DNA of 64,000 bases from Erwinia pyrifoliae DSM 12163 (GTDB taxonomy: Bacteria; Pseudomonadota; Gammaproteobacteria; Enterobacterales; Enterobacteriaceae): contig NC_017390.1 in assembly GCF_000026985.1 (NCBI RefSeq), forward strand, positions 2,749,884 to 2,813,883, written 5' to 3'. Every line of letters starts with the position of its first letter. Position 1 is the first letter of the stretch. Of this stretch, positions 10,540 through 21,097 are shown piece by piece. Position numbers and translations under genes: made by a program. Under the pieces are notes generated by a model. That model was not told the DNA's origin, made no database searches, and saw only the letters and a program-made list of their open reading frames with translations.

Positions 10540-10857
10540 TTGCAAGGTCAAGCACTCCAAGACTTCGTTGTTGATAAAATAGACGATCTCAAAGGCCAGA
10601 ACATCGTTACTCTCGATGTACGCGGCAAATCCAGCATCACCGACTGTATGGTTATCTGCACCGGTACTTCCACGCGTCACGTTGTGTCGATTGCTGAACA
10701 TGTGGTCCAGGAAGCTCGCCTTGCCGGTTTGCGCCCGTTTGGCGTTGATGGCCGTGCTGCAGCTGACTGGGTCGTCGTTGATTTGGGCGAAGTGATCGTT
10801 CATGTGATGCAGGAAGAGAGCCGTCAGCTGTACGAACTGGAAAAGCTCTGGAGTTAA
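10540..10857 (+). CDS. rsfS: Ribosomal silencing factor RsfS
   Basis: Binds uL14 of the large ribosomal subunit and blocks subunit joining under starvation. 105 residues. The start codon is TTG, preceded by AAGGGGGA (10527-10534); the E. coli orthologue begins with the same residues (MQG.ALQDFV). The core [20 protein letters not shown] and the end [18 protein letters not shown] are characteristic. Only 3 bases separate it from rlmH. Confidence 0.96.
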   Translation: MQGQALQDFVVDKIDDLKGQNIVTLDVRGKSSITDCMVICTGTSTRHVVSIAEHVVQEARLAGLRPFGVDGRAAADWVVVDLGEVIVHVMQEESRQLYELEKLWS

Positions 10858-10860
10858 GCC

Positions 10861-11331
10861 GTGAAGCTGCAACTGGTTGCCGTCGGCAGCAAAATGCCCG
10901 ACTGGGTGCAAACAGGCTTTATGGCATATCTGCGTCGCTTTCCTAAGGATATGCCCTTCGAGCTGGTTGAAATTCCCGCCGGGAAGCGCGGTAAGAATGC
11001 AGATATTAAACGCATCCTGGAGAAAGAAGGCGAAATGATGCTGGCAGCAGCCGGCAAAGGTAACCGCATCGTCACGCTGGATATACCCGGCCAGCCGTGG
11101 GAAACGCCGCAGCTTGCCAACCAGCTTGAACGCTGGAAGCAGGATGGCCGTGATGTCAGCCTGTTTATCGGCGGCCCGGAAGGACTGTCACCCGCCTGCA
11201 AGGCAGCGGCGGAACAAAGCTGGTCACTCTCAGCGCTAACTCTGCCCCATCCGCTGGTTCGCGTGCTGGTTGCAGAGAGTTTATATCGTGCATGGAGCAT
11301 TACTGCGAATCACCCTTATCATCGAGAGTAA
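10861..11331 (+). CDS. rlmH: 23S rRNA pseudouridine-1915 N3-methyltransferase
   Basis: SPOUT-class methyltransferase acting on pseudouridine 1915 of 23S rRNA in the 70S ribosome. 156 residues, starting at GTG 3 bases after rsfS. The trefoil-knot motif [13 protein letters not shown] and the C-terminal [20 protein letters not shown] are intact. It precedes mrdA in the usual enterobacterial order. Confidence 0.96.
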   Translation: MKLQLVAVGSKMPDWVQTGFMAYLRRFPKDMPFELVEIPAGKRGKNADIKRILEKEGEMMLAAAGKGNRIVTLDIPGQPWETPQLANQLERWKQDGRDVSLFIGGPEGLSPACKAAAEQSWSLSALTLPHPLVRVLVAESLYRAWSITANHPYHRE

Positions 11332-11365
11332 CGGATAAGGTCAACCGGACAGACATAAGCAGCGG

Positions 11366-13270
11366 ATGAAATTACAACGTAACTCCTTTCGTGACTACAC
11401 TGCCGAGCAGACGCTGTTTGTTCGCCGGGCGCTGATCGCCTTTGTTGGCATTTTACTGCTCTCCGGTATTCTGGTGGCCAATCTCTACCACCTGCAAATT
11501 ATCCGCTTTGACGACTACAGTACGCGATCTAATGCCAACCGCATTAAGCTGGTTCCGGTGGCCCCCAGCCGGGGGATCATCTTTGACCGCAACGGTATTC
11601 CGCTGGCGCTTAATCGCACCATCTATCAGCTCGAACTGGTACCGGAAAAAGTCGACAATCTGCAAGAAACCCTGCAACAGCTTAAGCCTGTTGTCGATCT
11701 GACCGATGAAGACCTGGACACTTTTCAAAAAGAGCGCAAACGGTCGCGCCGCTTCACCTCAATTGCGCTGAAAACCAGCCTGACTGAAGTTCAGGTAGCC
11801 CGCTTTGCGGTCAACCAATATCGCTTCCCCGGCGTGGAAGTGAAGGGCTACCAACGTCGTTTTTACCCTTACGGTTCCGCCCTGACCCATGTATTGGGTT
11901 ACGTGTCGAAAATTAACGACCGCGACGTCGAGCGACTCGATAAAGTGGGAGAATGGCCTAATTACGCGGCAAGCCATGACATCGGCAAACTAGGCATCGA
12001 GCGTTATTACGAAGATGTGCTGCATGGCAAAACCGGCTACGAAGAGGTGGAAGTTAACAACCGTGGGCGGGTTATCCGCCAGCTACATGAGCAAGAACCG
12101 CAGGCCGGTCGAGACATCCATCTGACGATCGACCTCAAGCTGCAGCAGTATATTGAAACCCTGCTGGCGGGCAGCCGTGCTGCCGTGGTGGTAACCGACC
12201 CGCGTAATGGCGAAGTGCTGGCGATGGTTTCTATGCCCAGTTACGACCCTAATCCCTTCGTCGGCGGTATCTCAAGCAAGCAATACAGCCTGTTGATCAA
12301 TGATGAAAACCGCCCGCTGATTAACCGTACGACCCAGGGGGCTTACCCTCCGGCCTCAACGGTGAAACCCTATATTGCCGTTTCTGCCCTCACCGCCGGG
12401 GTCATTACGCGCAACACCAGCTTATTCGATCCGGGATGGTGGCAACTTCCCGGTTCGGAAAAACGCTTTCGTGACTGGAAACACTGGGGGCACGGTCGCC
12501 TTAACGTGACAAAGTCACTGGAAGAATCTGCCGATACGTTCTTCTATCAGGTCGCCTACGATATGGGAATCGATCGCTTGAGTGAATGGATGAGCAAGTT
12601 TGGTTACGGGCAGCTTTCCGGCATCGATCTGACGGAAGAAACGCCCGGTAATATGCCAACGCGTGAATGGAAAATGAAACGCTTTAAGAAGCCCTGGTAT
12701 CAGGGAGATACGATCCCGGTTGGCATTGGGCAAGGGTACTGGACTGCCACCCCGGTGCAGATGAATAAGGCGCTGATCACCCTGATTAACGACGGCGTGA
12801 TTAAAACCCCTCACCTGATGATGGACACCGTGCAGGGAGCGAGTAAAGTGCCGTGGCGTCAGCCGCCAAGCGCCCCGGTTGCAGACGTACATAGCGGTTA
12901 CTGGGAAATGGCCAAAGACGGAATGTATGGCGTGGCGAATCGCCCTAACGGCACCGCGCGCAAGAGCTTTGCTGATGCACCGTATAAAATAGCCGCCAAG
13001 TCGGGTACGGCGCAAGTGTTTGGTTTGAAAGCAAATGAGACCTATAACGCCCACAAACTCACAGAGCGACTGCGTGACCATAAACTGATGACCGCTTTTG
13101 CCCCCTACGACCAGCCGCGCGTAGCGGTAACCATGATCCTGGAAAACGGCGGAGCGGGTCCGGCAGTCGGCACCATTATGCGCCAGATCCTCGACCATAT
13201 TATTCTTGGCGACAACAATACCAACCTGCCTGTCGCGGCGCCAACGCCACCAGGCTACGAGGGTGAATAA
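11366..13270 (+). CDS. mrdA: Penicillin-binding protein 2
   Basis: Transpeptidase of the elongasome; it crosslinks peptidoglycan during side-wall growth together with RodA. 634 residues. One N-terminal membrane helix (about residues 23-43), a pedestal domain, then the transpeptidase domain. Active-site motifs are visible: STVK near residue 330 (PPASTVKPYIAV), SAD (EESADTFFYQ) and KSGT (IAAKSGTAQVFG). It is followed 6 bases later by mrdB, its partner glycosyltransferase. Confidence 0.97.
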   Translation: MKLQRNSFRDYTAEQTLFVRRALIAFVGILLLSGILVANLYHLQIIRFDDYSTRSNANRIKLVPVAPSRGIIFDRNGIPLALNRTIYQLELVPEKVDNLQETLQQLKPVVDLTDEDLDTFQKERKRSRRFTSIALKTSLTEVQVARFAVNQYRFPGVEVKGYQRRFYPYGSALTHVLGYVSKINDRDVERLDKVGEWPNYAASHDIGKLGIERYYEDVLHGKTGYEEVEVNNRGRVIRQLHEQEPQAGRDIHLTIDLKLQQYIETLLAGSRAAVVVTDPRNGEVLAMVSMPSYDPNPFVGGISSKQYSLLINDENRPLINRTTQGAYPPASTVKPYIAVSALTAGVITRNTSLFDPGWWQLPGSEKRFRDWKHWGHGRLNVTKSLEESADTFFYQVAYDMGIDRLSEWMSKFGYGQLSGIDLTEETPGNMPTREWKMKRFKKPWYQGDTIPVGIGQGYWTATPVQMNKALITLINDGVIKTPHLMMDTVQGASKVPWRQPPSAPVADVHSGYWEMAKDGMYGVANRPNGTARKSFADAPYKIAAKSGTAQVFGLKANETYNAHKLTERLRDHKLMTAFAPYDQPRVAVTMILENGGAGPAVGTIMRQILDHIILGDNNTNLPVAAPTPPGYEGE

Positions 13271-13276
13271 CCGGTT

Positions 13277-14389
13277 ATGAGCAGTAGCCATCAGAAAAAG
13301 ACACTTTGGGCGCGTATCCATATTGATCCGCTATTTTGCCTTATTATCGCCGCGCTGCTGGTCTACAGTGCGCTAGTGATGTGGAGTGCCAGCGGGCAGG
13401 ATCCGGGCATGATGGAGCGTAAACTCGCTCAGATTTGCATGGGTGTTGTCGTGATGCTGGTAATGGCGCAGATCCCGCCCCGCGTTTATGAAGGCTGGGC
13501 GCCCTATTTGTACATCCTGTGTGTTGTGCTGCTGATTGCGGTTGACGCCTTTGGCCAAATCAGTAAGGGCGCGCAGCGCTGGCTGGATCTTGGCGTGGTG
13601 CGGTTTCAGCCATCGGAGATAGCCAAAATTGCCGTGCCGCTGATGGTGGCGCGCTTTATTAACCGCGATATTTGCCCGCCAACGCTGAAAAATACCGCTA
13701 TCGCGCTGATCCTGATCTTTCTGCCGACACTGCTGGTTGCGGCACAGCCTGACCTGGGGACATCCATTCTTATTGCCGCTTCCGGCCTGTTTGTCCTGTT
13801 CCTGTCGGGAATGAGCTGGAAACTGATCGCGGTGGCAGTGCTGCTGCTGGCGGCATTTATCCCCGTTTTATGGTTCTTCCTGATGCACGACTATCAGCGT
13901 GACCGCGTGATGATGCTGCTGAACCCGGAAAGCGACCCGCTTGGCGCCGGTTATCATATTATCCAGTCCAAGATTGCTATTGGTTCCGGCGGGCTGCCTG
14001 GCAAAGGCTGGCTGCACGGGACTCAGTCTCAACTGGAGTTTCTGCCCGAGCGCCATACCGACTTTATCTTTGCCGTGCTGGCTGAAGAATTAGGATTGGT
14101 CGGCGTAGTGGTTCTGCTGATACTCTACGTCATGCTGATTTTGCGCGGCCTGGTCATGGCCGCACGCGCGCAGACCACCTTCGGTCGCGTGATGGCGGGG
14201 GGGATGATGCTGATCTTCTTTGTCTATGTTTTTGTGAACATTGGCATGGTTAGCGGCATCTTGCCGGTGGTTGGGGTACCGCTACCGCTGGTCAGTTACG
14301 GCGGGTCCGCGCTTATCGTTTTGATGGCCGGATTTGGTATCATTATGTCGATTCATACCCATCGAAAATTGTTGTCAAAAAGCGTTTAA
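13277..14389 (+). CDS. mrdB: Peptidoglycan glycosyltransferase RodA
   Basis: SEDS-family polymerase that extends glycan strands from lipid II in the elongasome, paired with PBP2. 370 residues, as in E. coli, with about ten membrane helices. SEDS landmarks are present: [10 protein letters not shown], the catalytic-loop aspartate region ([21 protein letters not shown]), and [13 protein letters not shown] near the C-terminus. It sits between mrdA and rlpA. Confidence 0.97.
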   Translation: MSSSHQKKTLWARIHIDPLFCLIIAALLVYSALVMWSASGQDPGMMERKLAQICMGVVVMLVMAQIPPRVYEGWAPYLYILCVVLLIAVDAFGQISKGAQRWLDLGVVRFQPSEIAKIAVPLMVARFINRDICPPTLKNTAIALILIFLPTLLVAAQPDLGTSILIAASGLFVLFLSGMSWKLIAVAVLLLAAFIPVLWFFLMHDYQRDRVMMLLNPESDPLGAGYHIIQSKIAIGSGGLPGKGWLHGTQSQLEFLPERHTDFIFAVLAEELGLVGVVVLLILYVMLILRGLVMAARAQTTFGRVMAGGMMLIFFVYVFVNIGMVSGILPVVGVPLPLVSYGGSALIVLMAGFGIIMSIHTHRKLLSKSV

Positions 14390-14400
14390 GAGGCATAAAC

Positions 14401-15525
14401 ATGCGTAAGAATTGGCTTTGTATCGCGCTGGCATCAGCATTGCTGACTGCCTGTACAACTGACAACGATCAGCGGGCGGCGGTCGCACAGCAGCAACCTG
14501 CTTACAACGGCCCGGTGGTAGAGATCGGCGGTGCTGAACCGCAATATGAACCGTTTAATCCGGCGACCGCTCAGGACTATAAGGTCAACGGCAATAGCTA
14601 CAAAATTGTTAAAGACCCGTCAAACTTTAGCCAGACAGGCATCGCCACCTCGTACGGTGAGGAGAGGGGGAGCAACCAGACCGCAACGGGTGAGCTGCTT
14701 GATGCCAATGCGATGACCGCAGCGCACCCGACACTGCCGTTACCCAGCTACGTGCGCGTCACCAATCTGGCCAACGGCCGCATGATTGTCGTGCGCGTCA
14801 ACGATCGTGGGCCATATACGCCGGGGCGCATTATCGATCTGTCACGGGCAGCGGCTGACCGGCTCAATATCTCTAATCATACCCGGGTACGTATCGACTA
14901 TATCAGCGTCGCGCCGGACGGCTCACTGTCAGGCCCCGGCACCATCGGTACTACCGTGGCGAAACAGAGCTACGCGCTGCCATCGCGCCCGGATATTGGC
15001 GGTGGTATGACTGCCAACGACGGCGGGGCGGCGGTTTCTGCGCCCTCGTTACAACCGGCGCAAAGCTCCAGCCCGCAGCAGGAGGCGCGTCCGGTGGACA
15101 ACGCAACGCTGAGCAATAATGATCACGCTATGGGTGCACCAGTACGTAGCAGCGGCTTCCTCGGTGCCGCGCAGCCGTTACAAAGCGGCGTACTTGAAGG
15201 CAGCGAGCCGGAAGTCACTGCACCTGCGCCCGCCAGTTCCGCTGCGGCCAAAGCGCCTGCTGCCGCTACCACAGCGGCAGTAGCGGCCAGCGGTCACTAT
15301 GTGGTACAGGTCGGTGCACTCAACAACCCAGACAACGCCCGTCAAATGGCGACCAGCCTGGGCAAGCGCTTTGGCGTTACCGGGGCGGTCGACAGCCGTG
15401 GCAACATTTACCGCGTACAGCTGGGCCGTTTTAGCTCTCGTCAGCAGGCCGCAGCATTGCAGCAGCGGCTGGCGAAGGAAGCGCAGCAACAATCGTTTAT
15501 CACCGTCGCACCTGCCGCAATGTAA
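14401..15525 (+). CDS. rlpA: Septal-ring lytic transglycosylase-type lipoprotein RlpA
   Basis: Lipoprotein with a double-psi beta-barrel domain and a SPOR domain that binds denuded glycan at the septum. 374 residues. The lipobox is LLTAC after an 18-residue signal sequence. The barrel domain runs over roughly residues 80-165 and keeps the catalytic-type His ([14 protein letters not shown]) and Asp (VRVNDRGPY). A Pro/Ala/Ser-rich linker follows, then the SPOR domain ([19 protein letters not shown]) at about residues 298-374. In some species RlpA is a lytic enzyme; in E. coli activity is not established. Confidence 0.95.
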   Translation: MRKNWLCIALASALLTACTTDNDQRAAVAQQQPAYNGPVVEIGGAEPQYEPFNPATAQDYKVNGNSYKIVKDPSNFSQTGIATSYGEERGSNQTATGELLDANAMTAAHPTLPLPSYVRVTNLANGRMIVVRVNDRGPYTPGRIIDLSRAAADRLNISNHTRVRIDYISVAPDGSLSGPGTIGTTVAKQSYALPSRPDIGGGMTANDGGAAVSAPSLQPAQSSSPQQEARPVDNATLSNNDHAMGAPVRSSGFLGAAQPLQSGVLEGSEPEVTAPAPASSAAAKAPAAATTAAVAASGHYVVQVGALNNPDNARQMATSLGKRFGVTGAVDSRGNIYRVQLGRFSSRQQAAALQQRLAKEAQQQSFITVAPAAM

Positions 15526-15624
15526 TTCTTCCAGTCTGCCAGATTTAAGCAGGCTGGAAATGAATGATTTTGCTATAGTGAGTCACTTTTATTAACCTGG
15601 CCAATGGATGTTATCGTCCTTAAC

Positions 15625-16839
15625 ATGAACACTCTGAACTCGTCCCGACTGCTTAAACGCCTGACTGCAGGCATGCTGATTGCTCTCAGCCTCAACGTTG
15701 TCGCCTATGCCGACGATGTCAACATCAAAACCATGATCCCGGGCGTGCCAGATATTGACGCGGAAGCCTATGTGCTGATCGATTACAATTCGGGGAAAGT
15801 GCTGGCAGAAAAGAATGCCGATGCGCGCCGCGACCCGGCAAGCCTGACGAAAATGATGACCAGCTATGTCATCGGCCAGGCGATAAAGGCGGGTAAAATC
15901 CACCAGGATGATATGGTTACCGTGGGTAAAGATGCCTGGGCTACCGGTAACCCGGTATTCAAGGGTTCTTCCCTGATGTTTCTTAAACCGGGCGACCGCG
16001 TGCCGGTTTCTCAGTTGACGCGCGGAATAGTATTGCAATCAGGCAATGATGCCTGTGTGGCAATGGCCGATTATGTTGCCGGCAGCCAGGAAACGTTTGT
16101 TGGGCTGATGAACAACTACGTTAAGGCTCTGGGCCTGCAAAACACGCATTTCCAGACGGTGCACGGTCTGGATGCCGAAGGTCAGTACAGCTCTGCACGC
16201 GATATGGCGCTGATCGGCCGTGCACTGATCCGTGACGTGCCCGATGAATATGCGGTCTATCACGAGAAAGAGTTCACCTTTAACAATATTCGTCAGATGA
16301 ACCGCAACGGTCTGCTTTGGGACACCAGCCTTAACGTTGACGGCATCAAAACTGGCCATACAGAGTCTGCGGGCTATAACCTTGTCGCCTCTGCCACTGA
16401 AGGCCAGCAGATGCGCCTGATCTCGACAGTGATGGGTGGCCATACTTATAAAGGGCGCGAAACCGAAAGCAAAAAGCTGCTGACCTGGGGCTTCCGTTTC
16501 TTTGAAACCGTAGCGCCGCTTAAGGCAGGTAAAGAGTTTGCTTCAGAGCCGGTATGGTTTGGCAACAGCGACCGCGTTCAGCTTGGTGTTGAAAAAGACG
16601 TTTACCTGACCATCCCTCGCGGCCGGATGAAGGATCTGAAAGCCAGCTATACGCTGAGCAACACCGAACTGCATGCACCACTACAGAAAAATCAGGTCGT
16701 TGGCACCATTAACTTCCAGCTGGATGGCAAAACCATCGAACAGCATCCGCTGGTGATCCTGAATGATATGCCGGAAGGCGGTTTCTTCGGTCGCATCGTT
16801 GATTACATCAAGCTGATGTTCCATCACTGGTTTGGTTAA
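15625..16839 (+). CDS. dacA: D-alanyl-D-alanine carboxypeptidase, PBP5
   Basis: Trims the terminal D-Ala from peptidoglycan pentapeptides in the periplasm, controlling cell shape. The start at 15625 ([13 protein letters not shown]) matches the E. coli protein; an in-frame ATG at 15604 would add seven residues and no clear Shine-Dalgarno separates the two. 404 residues with a signal peptide cleaved near AYA-DD. Motifs are SLTKM, SGN ([10 protein letters not shown]) and KTG ([13 protein letters not shown]). The C-terminal amphipathic anchor ([13 protein letters not shown]) is intact. Confidence 0.96.
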   Translation: MNTLNSSRLLKRLTAGMLIALSLNVVAYADDVNIKTMIPGVPDIDAEAYVLIDYNSGKVLAEKNADARRDPASLTKMMTSYVIGQAIKAGKIHQDDMVTVGKDAWATGNPVFKGSSLMFLKPGDRVPVSQLTRGIVLQSGNDACVAMADYVAGSQETFVGLMNNYVKALGLQNTHFQTVHGLDAEGQYSSARDMALIGRALIRDVPDEYAVYHEKEFTFNNIRQMNRNGLLWDTSLNVDGIKTGHTESAGYNLVASATEGQQMRLISTVMGGHTYKGRETESKKLLTWGFRFFETVAPLKAGKEFASEPVWFGNSDRVQLGVEKDVYLTIPRGRMKDLKASYTLSNTELHAPLQKNQVVGTINFQLDGKTIEQHPLVILNDMPEGGFFGRIVDYIKLMFHHWFG

Positions 16840-16962
16840 TCCGCTGCGCTTTAAAGGGCCGATCGGCGATCGGCTCCTGGCGCATTGTCAACGTACATCG
16901 CTTGAAATTCATTGCCAGTACCCGCATATTGTCAGTTATCTACCCAGTCTTATATCTGTAAA

Positions 16963-16980
16963 CTCCCGCTGCGGCGGGAG
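16963..16980 (+). other. Hairpin in the ybeD leader
   Basis: Seven-bp stem CTCCCGC / GCGGGAG with a TGCG loop, 26 bases before the ybeD start. There is no T tract, so it is more likely a leader structure or RNA-processing signal than a terminator. Confidence 0.5.
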
Positions 16981-17006
16981 CCATTAGTGGTGTCACCGGA
17001 GTCTAA

Positions 17007-17270
17007 ATGAAAACCAATCTTAAAGAACTGCTCGAATTCCCTACGTCTTTTACCTATAAAGTGATGGGACTGGCACAGCCTGAGCTGGTCGGTCAGGTGG
17101 TTGAAGTCGTGCAACGTCACGCACCGGGTGATTACTCTCCAGAGGTTAAACCCAGCAGCAAAGGCAACTATCATTCCGTATCCATCACCATCACCGCAAC
17201 GCATATCGAACAGGTGGAAACCCTTTATGAAGAACTGGGTAACATCGAAATTGTTAGAATGGTGCTGTAA
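17007..17270 (+). CDS. ybeD: YbeD family protein (DUF493)
   Basis: Small cytoplasmic protein of 87 residues with an ACT-like fold in E. coli, always found beside lipB. The sequence [20 protein letters not shown] and the end [14 protein letters not shown] are typical. Its genomic link to lipoate synthesis suggests a regulatory role, which has not been proven. TCACCGGAG lies upstream of the ATG. Confidence 0.95.
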   Translation: MKTNLKELLEFPTSFTYKVMGLAQPELVGQVVEVVQRHAPGDYSPEVKPSSKGNYHSVSITITATHIEQVETLYEELGNIEIVRMVL

Positions 17271-17350
17271 GCAATGAGCGGGGGCAAGCTGGCTCTTGCC
17301 ATGCACCAGCGATATACTACCGGCCTCTTTATCCAACCGGACTGACCGTT

Positions 17351-18004
17351 TTGTCGCCAGATACTCTGATTATCCGCCAGCTGGGTCTGCAGCCCTGGGC
17401 GCCCGTTTCCCTCGCCATGCACCGGTTTACCGACCAGCGTAACGATCACACGCCAGATGAAGTCTGGCTGGTGGAACATCTTCCGGTGTTTACCCAGGGA
17501 CAGGCGGGAAAAAGCGAACACCTGCTCATGCCCGGCGATATTCCGGTGATGCAGAGCGACAGGGGCGGCCAGGTCACCTACCATGGCCCGGGGCAGCAGG
17601 TGATGTATGTGATGGTCAATCTGAAGCGGCGCAAAGTGGGCGTACGTCAGCTGGTTTCAGCAATTGAACAGACGGTCATCGACACGCTGGCTGCTTTTTC
17701 CGTTAGCGCAACCGCGCGCGCCGATGCGCCAGGCGTCTATGTGGATGAAAAAAAAATCTGCTCGCTGGGCCTGCGCATCCGTCAGGGCTGTTCGTTTCAT
17801 GGTCTGGCGCTCAACGTCGATATGGATTTAACTCCGTTCCTGCGTATAAACCCCTGCGGCTATGCCGGCCTGGAGATGACCCAGCTGGCGCAGCAGCAGC
17901 CCGGCGTAACACTGACTGAAGTACAGCCGGTTTTGATCAACCGTTTTGCCCGACAGCTGGCAATTACCGACATTGACTGGAGCGCAAGCACCCAACTGCC
18001 GTAA
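17351..18004 (+). CDS. lipB: Octanoyl-[acyl-carrier-protein]:protein octanoyltransferase
   Basis: Moves octanoate from acyl-carrier protein to the lipoyl domains of 2-oxoacid dehydrogenases, the first step of lipoate synthesis. 217 residues. The start codon is TTG at 17351, the position of the E. coli TTG start. Family motifs are present: [29 protein letters not shown] with its lysines, and the catalytic Cys in INPCGYAG. lipA, the next enzyme in the pathway, follows 196 bases later. Confidence 0.96.
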   Translation: MSPDTLIIRQLGLQPWAPVSLAMHRFTDQRNDHTPDEVWLVEHLPVFTQGQAGKSEHLLMPGDIPVMQSDRGGQVTYHGPGQQVMYVMVNLKRRKVGVRQLVSAIEQTVIDTLAAFSVSATARADAPGVYVDEKKICSLGLRIRQGCSFHGLALNVDMDLTPFLRINPCGYAGLEMTQLAQQQPGVTLTEVQPVLINRFARQLAITDIDWSASTQLP

Positions 18005-18200
18005 TCTGCGGCAGCGCTGAAGCTGATTTACAATTCTGCAACGCTTTCTCGTTCGGCCAGGCTGAATCTGCGGCGATGAGGTGATATAATTTACGCGCTT
18101 CATCAAATAAAGTTGAAAATCACCAACTCATTGAGTGTTTTGCGGCTGCGTCATTCTGAAACCAGCGGCTGTCGCATTCCAACCTGGAACCAGCAAGAAT

Positions 18201-19166
18201 ATGAGTAAACCGATCGTGATGGAACGCGGTGTTAAATACCGCGATGCAGACAAAATGGCGTTGATCCCGGTGAAAACCGTGGTGACCGAGCGTACGGAAG
18301 TTTTACGTAAGCCGGAGTGGATGAAAATCAAGCTGCCCGCCGACTCCAGCCGCATCCAGGGCATTAAAGCTGCGATGCGTAAAAATGGTCTGCACTCCGT
18401 TTGCGAAGAGGCTTCCTGCCCTAACCTTGCCGAGTGTTTTAACCACGGTACGGCCACTTTTATGATCCTGGGTGCCATTTGCACCCGGCGTTGCCCGTTT
18501 TGTGACGTGGCACACGGTCGCCCGACGGCTCCGGACGCCAACGAGCCGGGTAAACTGGCACAGACCATCGCCGATATGGCGCTGCGCTATGTGGTTATTA
18601 CCTCGGTAGACCGTGATGACCTGCGCGATGGCGGCGCTCAGCACTTTGCTGACTGTATCAGCGCTATTCGGGAAAAAAGCCCGGCGATTAAAATCGAAAC
18701 GCTGGTGCCGGACTTCCGTGGACGTATGGATCGCGCACTGGAAATACTCAATGCCACGCCGCCGGATGTGTTTAATCACAATCTGGAAAACGTTCCACGC
18801 GTCTACCGTCAGGTGCGCCCAGGCGCGAATTACGACTGGTCGTTGAAACTGCTGGAGCGTTTTAAAGAAGCTCACCCGGAAATCCCCACCAAATCAGGTC
18901 TGATGGTTGGGCTGGGTGAAACCAATGCTGAGATCGTTGAAGTGATGCGCGATTTGCGCCGCCACGGCGTCACCATGCTGACTCTCGGCCAGTATCTGCA
19001 GCCCAGCCGCCATCATTTGCCGGTTCAGCGCTACGTCAGTCCGGCCGAATTTGACGAAATGAAAGCAGCGGCCGTGGAAATGGGCTTCACCCATGCGGCC
19101 TGCGGGCCGTTTGTGCGCTCGTCATATCATGCCGATATGCAGGCAAAAGGGCTGGAAGTAAAATAA
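18201..19166 (+). CDS. lipA: Lipoyl synthase
   Basis: Radical SAM enzyme that inserts two sulfur atoms into octanoyl-protein to make lipoate. The start at 18201 ([13 protein letters not shown]) is chosen over 18135 because it gives the normal 321-residue protein. Both iron-sulfur clusters are encoded: the auxiliary cluster motif C-x4-C-x5-C ([12 protein letters not shown]) and the radical SAM motif CTRRCPFC. The closing RSSYHAD serine motif is present. A bidirectional terminator separates it from convergent tatE. Confidence 0.97.
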   Translation: MSKPIVMERGVKYRDADKMALIPVKTVVTERTEVLRKPEWMKIKLPADSSRIQGIKAAMRKNGLHSVCEEASCPNLAECFNHGTATFMILGAICTRRCPFCDVAHGRPTAPDANEPGKLAQTIADMALRYVVITSVDRDDLRDGGAQHFADCISAIREKSPAIKIETLVPDFRGRMDRALEILNATPPDVFNHNLENVPRVYRQVRPGANYDWSLKLLERFKEAHPEIPTKSGLMVGLGETNAEIVEVMRDLRRHGVTMLTLGQYLQPSRHHLPVQRYVSPAEFDEMKAAAVEMGFTHAACGPFVRSSYHADMQAKGLEVK

Positions 19167-19180
19167 CTCTGCTGGCGTAA

Positions 19181-19214
19181 AGAAAACGGATGACGCTTCA
19201 GTCATCCGTTTTCT
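19181..19214. terminator. Bidirectional terminator between lipA and tatE
   Basis: Perfect 14-bp stem (AGAAAACGGATGAC / GTCATCCGTTTTCT) around a GCTTCA loop. The A- and T-rich outer arms give a U tract in both directions, suited to ending lipA and tatE transcripts. Confidence 0.9.
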
Positions 19215-19225
19215 TATCTGGCACA

Positions 19226-19429
19226 TCACTCTTTATGAGCTGCCTGCCCGGCATTTTTTTCTTCTGAGCCGGTGTTGCGTGCGCAGCCGTCTTCGTCTTG
19301 CATCGCTTTTTTGAAGCCTTTAATCGCCGATCCCAGATCTGCACCGAGAGTACGCAATTTCCTGGTGCCAAATAACAGGACGATTAGCGCACCCACGATC
19401 AATAATTTAGCGAAACTGATACCTTCCAT
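19226..19429 (-). CDS. tatE: Twin-arginine translocase component TatE
   Basis: TatA paralogue that forms part of the Tat protein-export pore. 67 residues: one N-terminal membrane helix ([16 protein letters not shown]), the [14 protein letters not shown] hinge, then an amphipathic helix and a charged tail. It is a monocistronic gene convergent with lipA, as in E. coli. This cell encodes at least one likely Tat substrate in the window, the binding protein at 56468-58012. Confidence 0.95.
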   Translation of the reverse strand: MEGISFAKLLIVGALIVLLFGTRKLRTLGADLGSAIKGFKKAMQDEDGCARNTGSEEKNAGQAAHKE

Positions 19430-19534
19430 TTTCTACCTTTTGTTATCAACCTGACCGTCAATGCGGCCTTAAAACACAGGGTATTAACACCCGCTACAGA
19501 TGGCAATTCAAGCCGCTGCCGTAACATAACATGT

Positions 19535-20326
19535 TTATAACAGCTGCGGTGGCGCAAAACGCCGGTTAACCAGAACCGGTAGAGCACGGCGAACTTCGGC
19601 AATTCGCTGCGCATCAATTTCAGCCACCACCAGCGCTGGCCCCTCCGCAGCCTGAGCAATAGTGACTCCGAGCGGATCAACCACCATGCTGTTACCTATG
19701 TTACGCGGACCGCATTCCCCTACTGCTGCGACATAACAAGTATTTTCCAGCGCGCGTGCGATGACCGAAACCTGCCAGTGCATCTCTTTAAGCGGGCCTC
19801 TTACCCAGGCAGAAGGCAGCACCAGCAGGTCGGCGCCGTCCAACGCCAGCCGCCGTGCCAGTTCCGGGAAACGGATGTCATAGCAGGTCATCAGTCCGAC
19901 GTTGATCCCATCGACATCCACCAGCGGCGGTATGCGATCGCCCGCAGTAACATTGCGTGATTCCTGCAGGGTAAAGGCATCATAAAGATGCAACTTATCG
20001 TAGCGAGCGATAATCCTGCCCTGTCGAATAACAATCAGCGCGTTGAAAACACGGCCATCCCCCTCCGGCACATGGACGGTGAACACGGTCGTCAGGGTGT
20101 TATGCAGGCTTGTAGCCAACAGCAACAGCAGAAATGGCCCATCGAGAGGCTGCGCGGCCTTTATGCCCCATTCCGGGTCGGCAGTATCGCGAGCTGACAC
20201 CGCCTCCGGCAAGACCAGTAAGCGAGCACCTTGCTGATACGCCTGATCCATCAAGCCGATGCAGATATCGGCATTTTCCTGCCACTCGCGCTTAACCGCG
20301 AACTGGCCTAAAGCCACTTTCACCAT
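19535..20326 (-). CDS. ybeM: Deaminated glutathione amidase (nitrilase family)
   Basis: Carbon-nitrogen hydrolase of the Nit1/YbeM group; the family hydrolyses deaminated glutathione, a transaminase side product, to 2-oxoglutarate and Cys-Gly. 263 residues. The catalytic Glu (LVLPEAVSA), Lys (YDKLHLYD) and Cys (MTCYDIRFPE) are all present. In some E. coli strains this locus is a pseudogene; here it is full length. In E. coli crcB lies between this gene and cspE and is missing here. Confidence 0.92.
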   Translation of the reverse strand: MVKVALGQFAVKREWQENADICIGLMDQAYQQGARLLVLPEAVSARDTADPEWGIKAAQPLDGPFLLLLLATSLHNTLTTVFTVHVPEGDGRVFNALIVIRQGRIIARYDKLHLYDAFTLQESRNVTAGDRIPPLVDVDGINVGLMTCYDIRFPELARRLALDGADLLVLPSAWVRGPLKEMHWQVSVIARALENTCYVAAVGECGPRNIGNSMVVDPLGVTIAQAAEGPALVVAEIDAQRIAEVRRALPVLVNRRFAPPQLL

Positions 20327-20570
20327 GAATTCCTCCTGGCACCGCGTTCTGCTGACTCAGCGCTACGCGGGTTAAGGCGCACACGGACAACCTCATGACC
20401 CGCAGATTAGCGGCTTAACAGCCTGGCAGCGAGGATGAGCAAGGCAAACTTTCAGTCTGCGTGGGTCACCTTTGCGCCATCACATCCCTGCCTGCTCTCA
20501 GTTGATTTTAATGTTTCCTAAATATTGTCTCAGTAAACTGGCAATCTTTTGGTCAAACAGGATAAATAAG

Positions 20571-20666
20571 ATGATCTGGCTTACGCGCACCCGAAACGAA
20601 TATCTTGCTTCAATGGTTGCAGGTGTAACGGCGGGTATCTGGCTGGTGCAGTTTTTTAGCCGTTAG
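20571..20666 (+). CDS. Putative single-pass membrane microprotein, 31 residues
   Basis: Short frame starting MIWLTRTRNEYLASMVAG and ending GIWLVQFFSR. It has a basic N-terminus and one hydrophobic stretch of about 16 residues. AGGATAA lies 5-7 bases before the ATG, and the strong terminator at 20696-20718 follows 30 bases after the stop. It occupies the place where crcB lies in E. coli but does not resemble it. I do not recognise a family. Support is the ribosome site, the hydrophobic composition and the terminator. Confidence 0.5.
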   Translation: MIWLTRTRNEYLASMVAGVTAGIWLVQFFSR

Positions 20667-20695
20667 CAGCTCTGGTCGCCGGATCTCAGACAAAA

Positions 20696-20718
20696 AAAAC
20701 CCGCCATCAGCGGGTTTT
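20696..20718. terminator. Bidirectional terminator for cspE and the 31-residue ORF
   Basis: Stem AAAACCCGC / GCGGGTTTT with a CATCA loop, flanked by an A tract on one side and T/A on the other. It lies 20 bases after the cspE stop. Confidence 0.88.
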
Positions 20719-20737
20719 AAAAATTCTGTCTGATAAC

Positions 20738-20947
20738 TTAAATAGCGGCAACGTTAGCAGCAGATGGGCCTTTGGCACCGTTGGTGATTTCGAACTCTAC
20801 GCGCTGACCTTCAGCCAGAGTTTTGAAACCGTTGCTCTGGATGGCAGAGAAGTGTACGAAAACATCTTTGCTACCATCTTCAGGAGTAATGAAACCGAAT
20901 CCTTTGGACTCATTAAACCACTTAACGCTACCTTTAATCTTAGACAT
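20738..20947 (-). CDS. cspE: Cold-shock-family RNA chaperone CspE
   Basis: Single OB-fold nucleic-acid chaperone and antiterminator. The start at 20947 ([16 protein letters not shown]) gives 69 residues, the standard length; an upstream in-frame start at 20977 would add ten residues not seen in the family. RNP1 (KGFGFI) and RNP2 (VFVHF) are intact. It is downstream of pagP on the same strand, as in E. coli, with a long AT-rich leader. Confidence 0.97.
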   Translation of the reverse strand: MSKIKGSVKWFNESKGFGFITPEDGSKDVFVHFSAIQSNGFKTLAEGQRVEFEITNGAKGPSAANVAAI

Positions 20948-21097
20948 CAATATTACCTTTACATGAAAAATGGACACTAAACTGTGTCAGCAGTTAGTAC
21001 AGCAATTGCGAAGGCTTTTGTCCAGTCACCAACGTAGAAAAAGTGATAAATATCGTTTTTTTTTTACCATACCTTATCTTCTCGCCAGCCTCCGCCA

